Assembly (NCBI RefSeq): GCF_050920705.1
Contig: NZ_CP154799.1
Location: forward strand, 1,612,001-1,676,000
Origin: Regnicoccus_A sp014224355
GTDB taxonomy: Bacteria > Cyanobacteriota > Cyanobacteriia > PCC-6307 > Cyanobiaceae
Direction of reading: 5' to 3'
Length of the DNA: 64,000 bases
Below, piece after piece: positions 17,102-26,915 of this stretch (positions within the stretch are counted from its first letter, which is position 1; each line of letters starts with the position of its first letter). The translations under genes and the position numbers were made by a program. The notes beneath the pieces were generated by a model that was not told the origin of the DNA, searched no databases, and was given only the letters and a program-made list of their open reading frames with translations.

Positions 17102-19270
17102 GCTGAGCCTGCTGAAGTCGGCCAGCTCCCCTGCCTGGTTGCGCAACAGCCCGAGCAGGTTCAGGCGGTTGCTGCGGACGGCTGGGTCGTCGCACATCAC
17201 CATCACGCTGGTGGCCCCGTCGAAGAAGGCCGAGAGGGCCACGGCCCCTTCGGCCAGCTTGCTGGCCAGCTCGCGGTAGCGCACCTCGGGGTTCCGCACC
17301 GCCAGGATCGGCTCCAGCTCCTCCAGCACCTGCAGCATGCCTGCCTCGCTGGCGGAGCTGAACAACGCCGGATCCACCACCGCCGCCGGGCTCAGCACAT
17401 CGGCTGGCAGGTTTCCCTTCACCGCCAGCCGTGCCGCCCGTTGCACCACGGCCTGCACCGGCGCCAGCTGGCCGTCACGGCGCAAGTGCGCCAGCAGGGT
17501 CAGGCGCTGACGCCCATCGATCGGGTCGCCCAGCAGGCGCTGGGCTGGGACCCCATCCCCCGCCACGGCCTGGACGAGGTCGGGATCGAAGCCTTCCTCG
17601 TCGAACAGGGAGACCATGCGCTGGCGCAGGGCTTCCACCAGTTCGGCGGCGAGAGCGGGGGCCTCGATCTCCAGCTCGGGCAGTCGCTGGGCCCAGTGGG
17701 CTGTCGCCTGCTCCAGCAGGCTGACCAGATCCAGGGACCAGCCCCGCTCCCAGAGGATCTGCAACACGCCATTGCCTGCCCGGCGCAGGGCGTAGGGATC
17801 CGAGGAGCCGCTCGGTCGTTCTCCTTTGGCATAGATGCTGAGCAGCAGTTCCAGGCGCTCGGCCAGGGCCACCACCGCCCCGGCACTCGACGCGGGCGGC
17901 TGATCCGAAGCGCCCCGCGGCAAGTAATGCTCCAGCACCGCCAGGGCCACGTCCCTGGATTCCCCCTCCGCCAGGGCGTACTTGGCCCCCATCACCCCCT
18001 GCAGTTCCGGGAATTCACCCACCATCTGACTGACCAGATCGTGCTTGCAGAGGTGCGCCGCCCGCAGGGCCGCGACCTGGCTCTCCGGCGGCAGGGAGAG
18101 GTGCTTCAGCAGCAGTCCGCACAGCCAGTGGAGGCGATCACTGCGATCGAGCAGGCTGCCGAGGCCATCCGCGAAGGTGACGCTGGCCAAGCGCTGGCGC
18201 CGCTGCTCGCAGGTGATGGCGCGGTCGGCTTCCAGAAAGAACTCCGCATCGGCCAGGCGGGCTTTGAGCACCCGTTCATTGCCTCGCCGCACTGTGTCGG
18301 CCGCTTCCGGCAGACCATTGCCGATACAGAGAAAGCGGGGCAGCAGGCTGGCCTCGGCTGAGAGGGCGAGGGGATCCTCCGGCGCATCCAGACGGCGCAG
18401 GGGAACGTAGCGCTGGTGGCTGCGCATCACCGTGCTCAGCACCTCCGGCGGCAGGGCCAGGAAGCGCGGCTCCACCGATCCCTCGATCAGGCTTGGGCTC
18501 TCCACCAGATCCACCAGTTCCTCGAACAGCTCCTCGGGCAGGTCAGGCCGCGCCTGGGCCGCTGTGGCGGCCTCAAGCACCTGCTGGCGGATCCAGTCGG
18601 CCCGTTGCTGGCGTTCCACGAGCACGCCGCCGGCAGCCAGGCTTGCGCTGTGACTGTCGGCGTCGGCAATGGCCGGCGTCTGCTCCGACAGCCGATGGCC
18701 GCGGCTGATCCGGCCGCTGCGGATCGCTGGATCACTGCCCTCCAGCACCAGGGGAATCACCTGCTGATCGAGCAGGGCCACCAGCCAGCGGATCGGCCGG
18801 CTGAAGCGCAGCTCCCCTTCGCCCCAACGCATGAAGCGTCTCCCCTGCAGGCCGGTGATCCAGGCCGGGATGCGCTCCGCCAGCACCTCCGCGCTGGGGC
18901 GACCCGGCTGCAGGATCCGGGCGAACACGAACGGGCCCTTGGCGGTCTGGCGCACCTCCAGGCTGGCTGGATCGACCCTGCAGCGGTTGGCGAAGCCGAT
19001 GGCGGCCGGGCCCGGTCGTCCATCCACGAAGGCCTGGGCGGCGGGTGGACCCTTGCGTTCCTCCGCCAGGTCATCCTGAGCCAGGTGCAGATCGGCGACG
19101 CGCACCACCAGGCGCCGCGGTGTGCCGGTGGCCTGGACAAGGCCATGGGGCAGGCGCTGGGCGGCCAGGTCGTGACGCACCTGCTGCTCCAGCTGGGGCA
19201 GAGCCAGGCGCGCGAAATCGGCCGGCAGTTCTTCGGTTCCGATTTCCAGCAGGAACGTGGCCACTCGCAC
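17096..19270 (-). CDS. glyS: Glycyl-tRNA synthetase beta subunit
   Basis: Beta chain of the alpha2beta2 bacterial glycyl-tRNA synthetase; the alpha chain (glyQ) is not in the window. The 724-residue protein begins MRVATFLLEIGTEELPADFA, the characteristic GlyS start. It contains MRWGEGELRFSRPIRWLVAL (about residues 147-166), RYVPLRRLD, and a C-terminal anticodon-binding-like region including FFDGATSVMVM. The length matches the family. Its start is divergent from sir. Confidence 0.96.
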   Translation of the reverse strand: MRVATFLLEIGTEELPADFARLALPQLEQQVRHDLAAQRLPHGLVQATGTPRRLVVRVADLHLAQDDLAEERKGPPAAQAFVDGRPGPAAIGFANRCRVDPASLEVRQTAKGPFVFARILQPGRPSAEVLAERIPAWITGLQGRRFMRWGEGELRFSRPIRWLVALLDQQVIPLVLEGSDPAIRSGRISRGHRLSEQTPAIADADSHSASLAAGGVLVERQQRADWIRQQVLEAATAAQARPDLPEELFEELVDLVESPSLIEGSVEPRFLALPPEVLSTVMRSHQRYVPLRRLDAPEDPLALSAEASLLPRFLCIGNGLPEAADTVRRGNERVLKARLADAEFFLEADRAITCEQRRQRLASVTFADGLGSLLDRSDRLHWLCGLLLKHLSLPPESQVAALRAAHLCKHDLVSQMVGEFPELQGVMGAKYALAEGESRDVALAVLEHYLPRGASDQPPASSAGAVVALAERLELLLSIYAKGERPSGSSDPYALRRAGNGVLQILWERGWSLDLVSLLEQATAHWAQRLPELEIEAPALAAELVEALRQRMVSLFDEEGFDPDLVQAVAGDGVPAQRLLGDPIDGRQRLTLLAHLRRDGQLAPVQAVVQRAARLAVKGNLPADVLSPAAVVDPALFSSASEAGMLQVLEELEPILAVRNPEVRYRELASKLAEGAVALSAFFDGATSVMVMCDDPAVRSNRLNLLGLLRNQAGELADFSRLSS

Positions 19271-19352
19271 AGCTCAGCAGCCTGTGACTGTATTGAAAGC
19301 CCGTCAGCCCCACCCTGCTTCGCTACCTTCAAAGGACGCTGGTGCCCCTGTT

Positions 19353-21215
19353 GTGACCCTGACCCCCGAACGTCATCGCAGGTCGTCAGGGATCGGCCGT
19401 ACGCAGACTGAAACCGAGTCAGGGGTTGCTGAGGAACGAGCCTCTCCCGCCAGGCCAGGGGCCGCCGGCAACGGCCATGGCGACCCCGAAGCGGCAACCA
19501 AGCCCCCCAGCAAGTTCGAGCGGCTGAAGGCGGCCAGCGACTACCTGCGGGAGCCTCTGGCCACCGAACTGGAGAACGAGAAGCCCTTCTTCACCGATGG
19601 CGCTGTTCAGATTCTCAAGTTCCACGGCAGCTACCAGCAGGACGACCGCGACAACCGTCAGAAGGGCCAGGAGAAGGACTGGCAGATGATGCTGCGCCTG
19701 CGCAGCCCCGCCGGTCGCATTCCAGTGCCGCTCTACCTGGCGATGGATGACCTCGCCGATCGCCTCGGCAACGGCACCCTGAGGCTCACCACCCGTCAGG
19801 CCTTTCAGATGCATGGCGTCGCCAAGGCCGACATCCGTGAGGTGATCGGCACGATCGTGCGCTCGATGGGCTCCACCCTCGCCGCCTGCGGCGACATCAA
19901 CCGCAACGTGATGGCTCCGGCCGCTCCCTTCGAGAAGGGCGGGTACCCCGTCGCCAGGCGCCTGGCCGATGAGATCGCCGACCTGATCGCTCCGGTGGCG
20001 GCCGAGGGGTCGTACCTGGATCTCTGGGTCGATGGTGACCACAGCTACCGCTTCAAACCGACCGCGGCGGTGAAACGCGCCCGCCGGCGGCAGCAGGAGG
20101 GGGCCGGATACAGCGGCGACCCCAGCGAGCCGCTCTACGGAGGCACCTACCTCCCACGCAAATTCAAGGTGGCCGTGACGGTGCCAGGGGACAACTCCGT
20201 GGATCTGCTCACCCAGGACATCGGCCTGGTGGCGTTCACCGATCCCTCGGGCCGCCTGCGCGGTTGCAACGTCTACGTGGGAGGTGGCATGGGCCGCACC
20301 CACAACAAGGAGGAAACCTTCGCCCGCACCGCCGACCCACTCGGCTACGTGGCGGCCGACGATGTGCTCGATCTGGTGCAGGCCATCGTGGCCCTCCAGC
20401 GTGACCATGGCGACCGGAACCAGCGGCGTCACGCCCGCATGAAGTACCTGATCCACGACCGCGGGGTCGACTGGTTCCGCCAGGAGCTCAGCCGCTACCT
20501 GAAGGCGCCGATCAAGCCCCTGCGGGCGGAACCGAAGCCTCGCCTGGACGACTACCTCGGTTGGCACCGCCAGAGCCGTGGTCTCTGGTTCGTGGGGCTG
20601 CCCCTGCTCTGCGGACGGCTGGAGGGTGAGCGCAAGCGCGGCTTGCGGCGGCTGATCGAGACCTACCAGCTGGAGGTGCGGCTCACGCCCAACCAGGATC
20701 TTCTGCTCTGCTCGATCGGCACCTCCCAGCGCAGCAGCGTGAAGGAGGCCCTGGCCGCCCTTGGCTTCGAGGCCCCGGAATCGCCCTCCCTGCTGGCACG
20801 CCATGCCATCGCCTGCCCGGCGCTGCCCACCTGCGGACTGGCGATCACCGAATCGGAGCGGATCCTGCCCTCCGTGCTCGAGCGCCTCGAGGCGCAGCTG
20901 CAGCGGCTCGGCATCGAGCGTCCGGTGCTCGTGCGCATGACCGGCTGCCCGAACGGTTGCGCCAGGCCCTACATGGCCGAAGTCGGCCTGGTGGGCAGCG
21001 GCGTCGAGCAGTACCAGCTCTGGTTGGGGGGGACTCCCAACCTCACCCAGCTGGCGGCTCCTTATCTGGAACGCATGCCTCTGGCCGAGCTGGAGTCCAC
21101 CCTGGAGCCCCTGCTTCTGCGCTGGAAGAGCGAGGGTGGTCGCCAGAGTTTCGGCCAGTTCGTCTCCGGCCTCGGGGCCGAGCGGATTCAGGACCTGCTC
21201 CCCGCCGCCAGCTGA
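19353..21215 (+). CDS. sir: Ferredoxin-dependent sulfite reductase
   Basis: Reduces sulfite to sulfide with electrons from ferredoxin, using sirohaem and a 4Fe-4S cluster. The frame opens at an ATG at 19257 that would overlap the glyS start. Codons up to the GTG at 19353 are unlike the gene, so I prefer the GTG; the true start could be later still, as conserved sequence begins only at SKFERLKAASDYLREPL. The coupled cluster/sirohaem cysteines are CPALPTC and, further on, CPNGC. The half-site repeats RLTTRQAFQMHGV and RLTPNQDLLLC are also present. Confidence 0.93.
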   Translation: MTLTPERHRRSSGIGRTQTETESGVAEERASPARPGAAGNGHGDPEAATKPPSKFERLKAASDYLREPLATELENEKPFFTDGAVQILKFHGSYQQDDRDNRQKGQEKDWQMMLRLRSPAGRIPVPLYLAMDDLADRLGNGTLRLTTRQAFQMHGVAKADIREVIGTIVRSMGSTLAACGDINRNVMAPAAPFEKGGYPVARRLADEIADLIAPVAAEGSYLDLWVDGDHSYRFKPTAAVKRARRRQQEGAGYSGDPSEPLYGGTYLPRKFKVAVTVPGDNSVDLLTQDIGLVAFTDPSGRLRGCNVYVGGGMGRTHNKEETFARTADPLGYVAADDVLDLVQAIVALQRDHGDRNQRRHARMKYLIHDRGVDWFRQELSRYLKAPIKPLRAEPKPRLDDYLGWHRQSRGLWFVGLPLLCGRLEGERKRGLRRLIETYQLEVRLTPNQDLLLCSIGTSQRSSVKEALAALGFEAPESPSLLARHAIACPALPTCGLAITESERILPSVLERLEAQLQRLGIERPVLVRMTGCPNGCARPYMAEVGLVGSGVEQYQLWLGGTPNLTQLAAPYLERMPLAELESTLEPLLLRWKSEGGRQSFGQFVSGLGAERIQDLLPAAS

Positions 21216-21592
21216 TGGCGGCGCCGTGCCGCCCCGGCCCTGCCGCTCTGCTGGCGGGCTTCGCCAGCCTGGCCCTGCTGGCCAGCGGTTCAGGGATCCC
21301 GCCGCTCGAGGCGCGCACGATGCCCCCACGACCGAAAACTCCCGTCAGGCTCTATCAGCCCGACGGTGACACCTGCCGGGAGGAGCACCTGCTCAAGGCC
21401 TACCGGAACCAGTTGCAGCAATTTGCGGATCAACCACCGCAGGTGCTGCAGCGCCTGCGTCAGATGCAGCTGGAGCTGGGGGAGGCCAGCTTGAAGCGCT
21501 GCGCCAACGAGGGGCTGATCAGCCGTGAGGAGGCTGACCGCATCTGGAGGGAGCTGCAGCGTCAGCCCCTGCCAGGATCCCAGCCGCCATAG
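21215..21592 (+). CDS. Small secreted hypothetical protein
   Basis: 125 residues with an N-terminal signal-like segment (ALLAGFASLALLASGSGIPP) and an alpha-helical, Gln/Leu/Arg-rich remainder containing two cysteines (TCREEHLLK and LKRCANEG). The start ATG shares one base with the sir stop (TGATG), so it is probably translated by re-initiation after sir. I do not recognise a family. The 3' end overlaps the convergent VanX-like gene by 31 bp. Confidence 0.7.
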   Translation: MAAPCRPGPAALLAGFASLALLASGSGIPPLEARTMPPRPKTPVRLYQPDGDTCREEHLLKAYRNQLQQFADQPPQVLQRLRQMQLELGEASLKRCANEGLISREEADRIWRELQRQPLPGSQPP

Positions 21593-22308
21593 ATCGCGAC
21601 GGCCTCCCCCTGCCGCCAGGCCCAGAGCTGATCACCATGGCTGAAATGCCACCACTCGTTGGGGTGCTGGGCGAAGCCGGCGCCGGTCATCACCTCGCGC
21701 AGCAGGCAGCGCCGCCGGTGCCACTCCAGCTCACGCTCGCCTGATCCTCTGGCGCCCTCAAGGCGTTGCTCTCGCTTCGAAGGGTCGTAGTGGTCGGGCT
21801 CCGAGACCGCCCCGATCGCATCGATCTCGCCGCCCAGGTCGAGCGGTTCGCCGTCACGGGTCGCCAGGGTGAGGTCCACGGCCGCACCGGTGCTGTGGGG
21901 AGGCGGTGTGGCCGGATTCCGGCTGGGGGGTGCCCAGAAGCGGCCCACCTCCGCCGTCACCGCCTCCAGCGCGGTGCTGTTCTGCCGAGGGTCCACGCCC
22001 AGCCGCCGGCATTCGCTGCTGATGGTGTGCTCCACCATGAACTGCTGAACCTGTACGGGCCGCCAGCCGTCGAAGATGGCCAGACACCAGCTGCTCTGCT
22101 GGCGCTGCAGCTCGATCTGGGCCCTGAGCAGGCGTTCCACCACGCCGCGACGCAGCTGGAAAGGGCTGCGGCCCTCCCCGTAGGGGGCCCCCAGCGACGC
22201 GTAGGGGTGGGGCTCGAGGCGCAGCAACGCCTCGGGCAGGGGCACCAGGGGTTCGGCGGACTCCTGGATCGGAATCGGGCTCCAGGGCCTGAGCATGGCG
22301 GAGCTCAC
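21562..22308 (-). CDS. D-Ala-D-Ala dipeptidase, M15D (VanX-like)
   Basis: The 248-residue protein shows the VanX-type set: IFDGWRPVQVQQ (the catalytic-site arginine), PPHSTGAAVDLTL (zinc His and Asp) and EWWHFSHGDQ (catalytic Glu and third zinc ligand His). Such enzymes hydrolyse D-Ala-D-Ala; in bacteria without vancomycin resistance they recycle peptidoglycan dipeptides. No signal peptide is seen, so it is likely cytoplasmic. It lies 22 bp downstream of recG on the same strand. A second M15 enzyme lies at 14790-15536. Confidence 0.88.
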   Translation of the reverse strand: MSSAMLRPWSPIPIQESAEPLVPLPEALLRLEPHPYASLGAPYGEGRSPFQLRRGVVERLLRAQIELQRQQSSWCLAIFDGWRPVQVQQFMVEHTISSECRRLGVDPRQNSTALEAVTAEVGRFWAPPSRNPATPPPHSTGAAVDLTLATRDGEPLDLGGEIDAIGAVSEPDHYDPSKREQRLEGARGSGERELEWHRRRCLLREVMTGAGFAQHPNEWWHFSHGDQLWAWRQGEAVAIYGGWDPGRG

Positions 22309-22330
22309 GCGCGCGGGTGGCGGGGACGGC

Positions 22331-24900
22331 TCAATTCAAGCTGCCGGCTTCCGCCTGTCGCTGTCGTTGCTCGAGCAGCGCCTGGCGCAGGCCAGGGTGC
22401 TGCTCCAGCTCGGGATCGAGCTCCAGCAGCCGCCGCGCCAGCGCTCGCGCCTGCTCCAGCACCTCCCCGTCGTCGCTGAGGCTGGCCAGGGCCAGATCGG
22501 GCAGCCCCGACTGCCGGGTTCCCAGCACCTGCCCGGGGCCCCGCAGCTGCAGATCCATCTCGGCGATCTCGAAGCCGTCGCTGGAGCGCACCAGCAGCTC
22601 CAGCCGCTGCTGGGCCTGCCCTGCCTTGCCGTCGTTGATCAGCAGGCAGTGGGAGGCGGCCGCCCCCCGGCCCACCCGCCCCCGCAGCTGGTGAAGCTGG
22701 GCCAGCCCGAAGCGCTCGGCGTGCTCGATCACCATCACGCTGGCCTCGGGCACATCGACCCCCACCTCCACCACGGTGGTGGACACCAGCACATCGCAAT
22801 GGCCGCTGGAAAAGGCACCGATCGCCTCCTGCTTGCGGGGGCTCGGCATGCGCCCGTGCAGCAGGCCCACCCGCAGCTCCGGGAACACCTCCTCCTGCAA
22901 CTGGTGGTGGACGGCCACGGCCGAACGCAGGTCCAGGGTCTCCGACTCCTCCACGAGGGGCAGCACCACATAGGCCCGCTGGCCCCGGGCCACCTCCTCG
23001 CGGATCAGCTCGTAGGCCTCCTGGCGCTGGCCCCCCCGCAGCAGGCGGGTGCGGATGGGGGTGCGTCCCGGCGGCAGGCCATCGATCTGACTCACCTCCA
23101 GGTCGCCGTGCACCGAGAGGGCCAGGGTGCGCGGGATCGGTGTGGCGGTCATGGTCAGCAGGTGAGGCTGCAGGCCCTTGCCCATCAGCCGGTCACGCTG
23201 GCGCACGCCGAAGCGGTGCTGTTCATCCACCACCACCAGCCCCAGCCGGGCGAAGGCCACCGGATCCTCGAGCAGCGCATGGGTGCCCACCAGCAGCTGC
23301 AGCTGACCATTGGCCAGGTCCTGGAGCAGCTGGCGGCGACGCCCTGCCGGGGTGGATCCCGTCAGCAGGGCCGTGCTCACGTGCAGCGGGCTGAGCCATT
23401 CCCCCAGCTTGCGGGCATGCTGCTCGGCGAGCACTTCCGTGGGGGCCATCAGGGCCCCCTGGCAACCGGCTTCGATGGCCACGAGCAGGGCCGCGATGGC
23501 CACCACGGTCTTGCCGCTGCCCACATCCCCCTGCAGCAGGCGCGCCATCGGCTGCTCCTGCTCCAGATCGGCCTGAATGTCGGCCAGCACCCGCCGCTGG
23601 GCCTGGGTCAACTGGAAGGGCAGCAACTCGAGAAAGGAGGCCATCAGGCTCGACTGTCCCCTGGGCAGTCGAAGGGGCCGCGCCGGGCGCCGGGCCAGCT
23701 GCCGGCGCCGTTGCAGCAGGCTGAGCTGCAGCAGCAGGAATTCATCGAAGACCAGCCGGTGGCGGCTGGCCCTGAGTGCCTCGCGATCAGCGGGATCGTG
23801 CAACCCGCGCAGGGCCGTGGCTCGATCCAGCAGACCCTCCTGCTGCCGCAGGGCGGCCGGCAGGGGATCACCCCAGTGCGCCGCGGCGGAGAGCACCGTC
23901 TGGATGGCCTGGCGCAGACGTTCGGCGCCGAGCCCCTCGGTGAGGGCATAGACCGGCACCAGCCGTCCGATCCGGCGCGAGCGCACAGGGGTGCCCGGGG
24001 AGTCGAGCACTTCCAGCAGGGGATCCTGCAGGGTGGGTCCGTAGGGGGTCTGCCGTACCAGGCCGCTGGCGGCCACGCTGCAGCCGGGGGGAACTGCCGC
24101 TGCTGGGCCTTGAGCCAGCCCGGGGAACTGAACCGCTTGCCGGCGAAGAACTTGCTGAGCCGCAACCGTCCGGTGATGTCGTGCACCTGCAGTTCCAGGA
24201 TCACCAGCCTGGGGTTGCGGGGGCTGGCGAAGGCATGGCAGCGCTTCACCGTGGCCACGATCGTGGCCGTGCTGCCGGGAACCAGCTCCTGAATCCGCAC
24301 CAGATTGGCGTAGTCGAGATAGTCGCGGGGGTAGTGGCGCAGCAGATCCCGGGCCAGCAGCAACCCCAGGCTGGCCAGGCGCGTGGCGGTTTTCGGTCCG
24401 ATCCCCGGCACCTCGCCCAGGGGGGTGTCGGGTTGGAGGAGACCGGCCGTCCTGCGGGCTGCCGCGCCCCCGCTGCCGGAGGGCGCCGGCGAGGGGGCCA
24501 GCCTCAGTCGAGGGGGTCCGGGTGGGCGTGGAGGATTCAGGCTTCGGCGCAGGCCATGCAGCCGCTCCCGGCAACGCCGCAGCAGCGACTGGCGCTGGGC
24601 CTGGGACAGGTCGTCGTAGCGCCTGAACAGGTCGGCCAGGGTGGCCAGGGCGGCCGCTGCCTCTGGCAACCTCTGGATCAGACCCTCAGGGGGCCGGCGG
24701 CACTCGCGCTCGAGAAACACGCTGAACCGTTCCCGACGGCCCTGAAGGTTCTCGAAGCCGCGCTCCACCTCCAGCTGCAGCGCCTGCTGCAGGGTGGTGA
24801 TCCAGGTCCCGTGGTCCTCGGAGGACCCAGCGGCGGGACCGGGCGACTCGCCCGGGTTCAGGCCGGGGCCTGGGGGCTGGACTGGCTGTCCTGCATCCAC
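22331..24900 (-). CDS. recG: ATP-dependent DNA helicase RecG (frameshifted in this sequence)
   Basis: Branch-migration helicase that rescues stalled forks. The upstream frame carries a cyanobacterial N-terminal extension, then PGIGPKTATRLASLGL and the wedge domain (IVATVKRCHAFASPRNPRL), and fails after QQRQFPP. The other frame resumes as GCSVAASGLV and carries the helicase core: GDVGSGKTVVAIAAL (Walker A), VVDEQHRFGVRQR (DEAH-like box) and QLRGRVGRG (motif VI). The break is in the G run 24086-24091, which has six where seven restore the frame. I place the start at a GTG at 24900, giving about 856 residues; it overlaps the upstream gene by 43 bp. Confidence 0.9.
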
Positions 24901-26105
24901 TGCTGTTCCGCTTCCAGGGCCCGGGCCCGCCGCTGCCAGTGGCGGTACTGCTGAGCCATTTTGCGCACGCTGGCCCGTCGCTGCTCCAGGCGCTTGCGGC
25001 AGGTGCGCAGGCGGGGTTGCTCGTATTCGATGTCGCCTGTGCGCAGCAGCACCCCAAGGGCCTGCACCTGCGCGGGAGTGTCGGGGGTGCCGAAGGGCAA
25101 CTGGATCTTCAGCAGGTTGGCCGGGGCCGGCAGGGCCTCCAGCTGTCCCTGCAGGACAGCGTCGAGCAGGCTCAGGGGCAGCAGGCTGCGGGTGAGCCCC
25201 AGTTTGATCAGATCCAGGTTGATGGCGTGGGACAGGTTGCGCAGGCGCCGCTGCAGGGCACGGTCCAGGGCCTTCCACCACTCCAGCAGCTCCAGGGGCT
25301 GCCTCGGCACCAGGCCCGGTTCATTCCGGCTGCCTTCGGGCTCATTCGAGGGTGACTCAGCTGGGTCCGCGCTGTGCGGGCCGCTGAGGCCAGGTCCCTG
25401 GTCTTGGGTCTCCCCGGGGTTGGCCATCACCAGCAGGGCGCGCAGGATGTCGGTGGGATCGTCAGCCTCGCCCTCCACCGGATCTGCTCCGCTGTCGTCT
25501 TCTCTGTCCTCTTCGACTTCTTCGCCCTCCTCGAGGTCGACGTCCTGGTTCTCGTGCCCGCCGATGTCGTTGGAAGGGGCCTCGAGAAGCTCGCTGAGGC
25601 CGGCCAGCGCGGGGATACCAGCGGAGAACAGCTCGGCGGAGAGGGGCAGGTTCAGATCCAGCCGGATCGAGCCGGCCGGCTCCTCACGCTCCTCCTGATC
25701 GTCCGTCTCAGGGTCGGATCCGGCCCCGGAGGACATCTGCTCCAGGACCTGGTTGAGGCGCCGTTGCTCCAGCTCCCCCTGGCGCCTCTTCTCGGTCTGA
25801 ACCTGGCGGGCGAGCACCAGGAGCTGCTCGAGGGTCAGGAGGCAGCCGCAACGGTGGACCAGTTGCTCCAGCCGCCGGGGCAGTTCCTGCCGCTGGAGGT
25901 CAGTGAGCTGCTGGTAGCGCTCGGGGACCACCTGGGTGGCCACATGAAAAACGGCCTGCTGAACAGCGTCCAGCAGGCCTTCGCGCAACACCTGGAGGTA
26001 GAGGGCCAGGTCGCGGTACAGGTCCCGATGACCCACCGCCAGACTCCGACGAATCCGATCCAGGTGCCCTCGGGCTTCGGACAACGCGGTGGCGCTGGTC
26101 TCCAA
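24858..26105 (-). CDS. Conserved hypothetical protein with acidic linker
   Basis: I do not recognise this 415-residue protein. Residues about 1-125 are helical (LRQVL- and QELPRRLEQLV-type patterns). A strongly acidic, low-complexity stretch from about 130 to 270 includes DVDLEEGEEVEEDREDD. The C-terminal domain (about 275-415) is again helical with many Arg and Gln and ends in a basic coiled-coil-like segment. No signal peptide or membrane helix is seen. It lies between tsf (44 bp upstream) and recG (43-bp overlap) on the same strand. Confidence 0.75.
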   Translation of the reverse strand: METSATALSEARGHLDRIRRSLAVGHRDLYRDLALYLQVLREGLLDAVQQAVFHVATQVVPERYQQLTDLQRQELPRRLEQLVHRCGCLLTLEQLLVLARQVQTEKRRQGELEQRRLNQVLEQMSSGAGSDPETDDQEEREEPAGSIRLDLNLPLSAELFSAGIPALAGLSELLEAPSNDIGGHENQDVDLEEGEEVEEDREDDSGADPVEGEADDPTDILRALLVMANPGETQDQGPGLSGPHSADPAESPSNEPEGSRNEPGLVPRQPLELLEWWKALDRALQRRLRNLSHAINLDLIKLGLTRSLLPLSLLDAVLQGQLEALPAPANLLKIQLPFGTPDTPAQVQALGVLLRTGDIEYEQPRLRTCRKRLEQRRASVRKMAQQYRHWQRRARALEAEQQWMQDSQSSPQAPA

Positions 26106-26149
26106 TCGGCTGAGGCGTAGGGACTGAGGAAGGGGAACGCCGGCGGGGC

Positions 26150-26812
26150 TCAGGCCGCCTTGCCGGTGATGGCGGCCACTTCGGCGGCGAAGTCGGTCTG
26201 TTCCACCTCGATCCCTTCGCCGAGGGTGTAGCGGGTGAAGCGACGCACCTGGACGTTTTCGCCGATCTTGCCGGCCACCTGCTTGACCAGCTCGGCCACG
26301 GTGATCGAGCTGTCCTTGATGAAAGGCTGCTCCAGCAGGGCCAGTTCCTTGAGGCGCTTGCCGATGCGCCCCTCGACGATCTTCTCCTTCATCTTGTCGG
26401 GCTTGCCCGCCAGGTCGTCGCGACCCATCTCGATCTGCTTTTCACGCTCACCCACTGCCGCGGGAATGTCGGTGGTGCTGACGTATTCGACATTGGGGCA
26501 GGCGGCAATCTGCATCGCCACATTGCGCAGCAGATCCTGGAAGAGGTCGCCGCGGGCGACGAAATCGGTTTCGCAGTTCACCTCCACCAGCACACCCACC
26601 CGTGCCCCGGTATGGATGTAGCTGCCGATGGCACCTTCAGCGGCCGTGCGGCCCGCTTTCTTCTCGGCGGTGGCGATGCCTTTCTGGCGCAGCCATTCGG
26701 CGGCTTTGCCCATGTCGCCCGCGGATTCTCCGAGCGCCTTTTTGCAATCCATCATGCCGGCGCCTGTCTTCTCGCGCAGTTCCTTGACGAGCTTCGCTGA
26801 GATTTCAGCCAT
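26150..26812 (-). CDS. tsf: Translation elongation factor Ts
   Basis: Nucleotide exchange factor for EF-Tu. The 220-residue protein has the UBA-like N-terminus (MAEISAKLVKELREKTGAGM), the TDFVAR motif (about residues 81-86) that contacts EF-Tu, and the conserved C-terminal FTRYTLGEGIE. It is the short cyanobacterial/plastid form. It follows rpsB by about 100 bp in the classic rpsB-tsf order. Confidence 0.97.
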   Translation of the reverse strand: MAEISAKLVKELREKTGAGMMDCKKALGESAGDMGKAAEWLRQKGIATAEKKAGRTAAEGAIGSYIHTGARVGVLVEVNCETDFVARGDLFQDLLRNVAMQIAACPNVEYVSTTDIPAAVGEREKQIEMGRDDLAGKPDKMKEKIVEGRIGKRLKELALLEQPFIKDSSITVAELVKQVAGKIGENVQVRRFTRYTLGEGIEVEQTDFAAEVAAITGKAA

Positions 26813-26915
26813 GGGAGGGAGAGGGAGGAAAGGAAGAGTTGGGTTGGTAATCAGGGGTCCCGAACATGCCGGGACCCAGGGGGACCATCAGTCCTGAGGG
26901 TGGAGCCGCCTGGCT

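Noticed and set aside
22295..24292. 665-codon plus-strand frame opposite recG
   Set aside because: Same cause; recG helicase motifs are on the minus strand. Rich in Gln/His/Leu without any recognisable domain.
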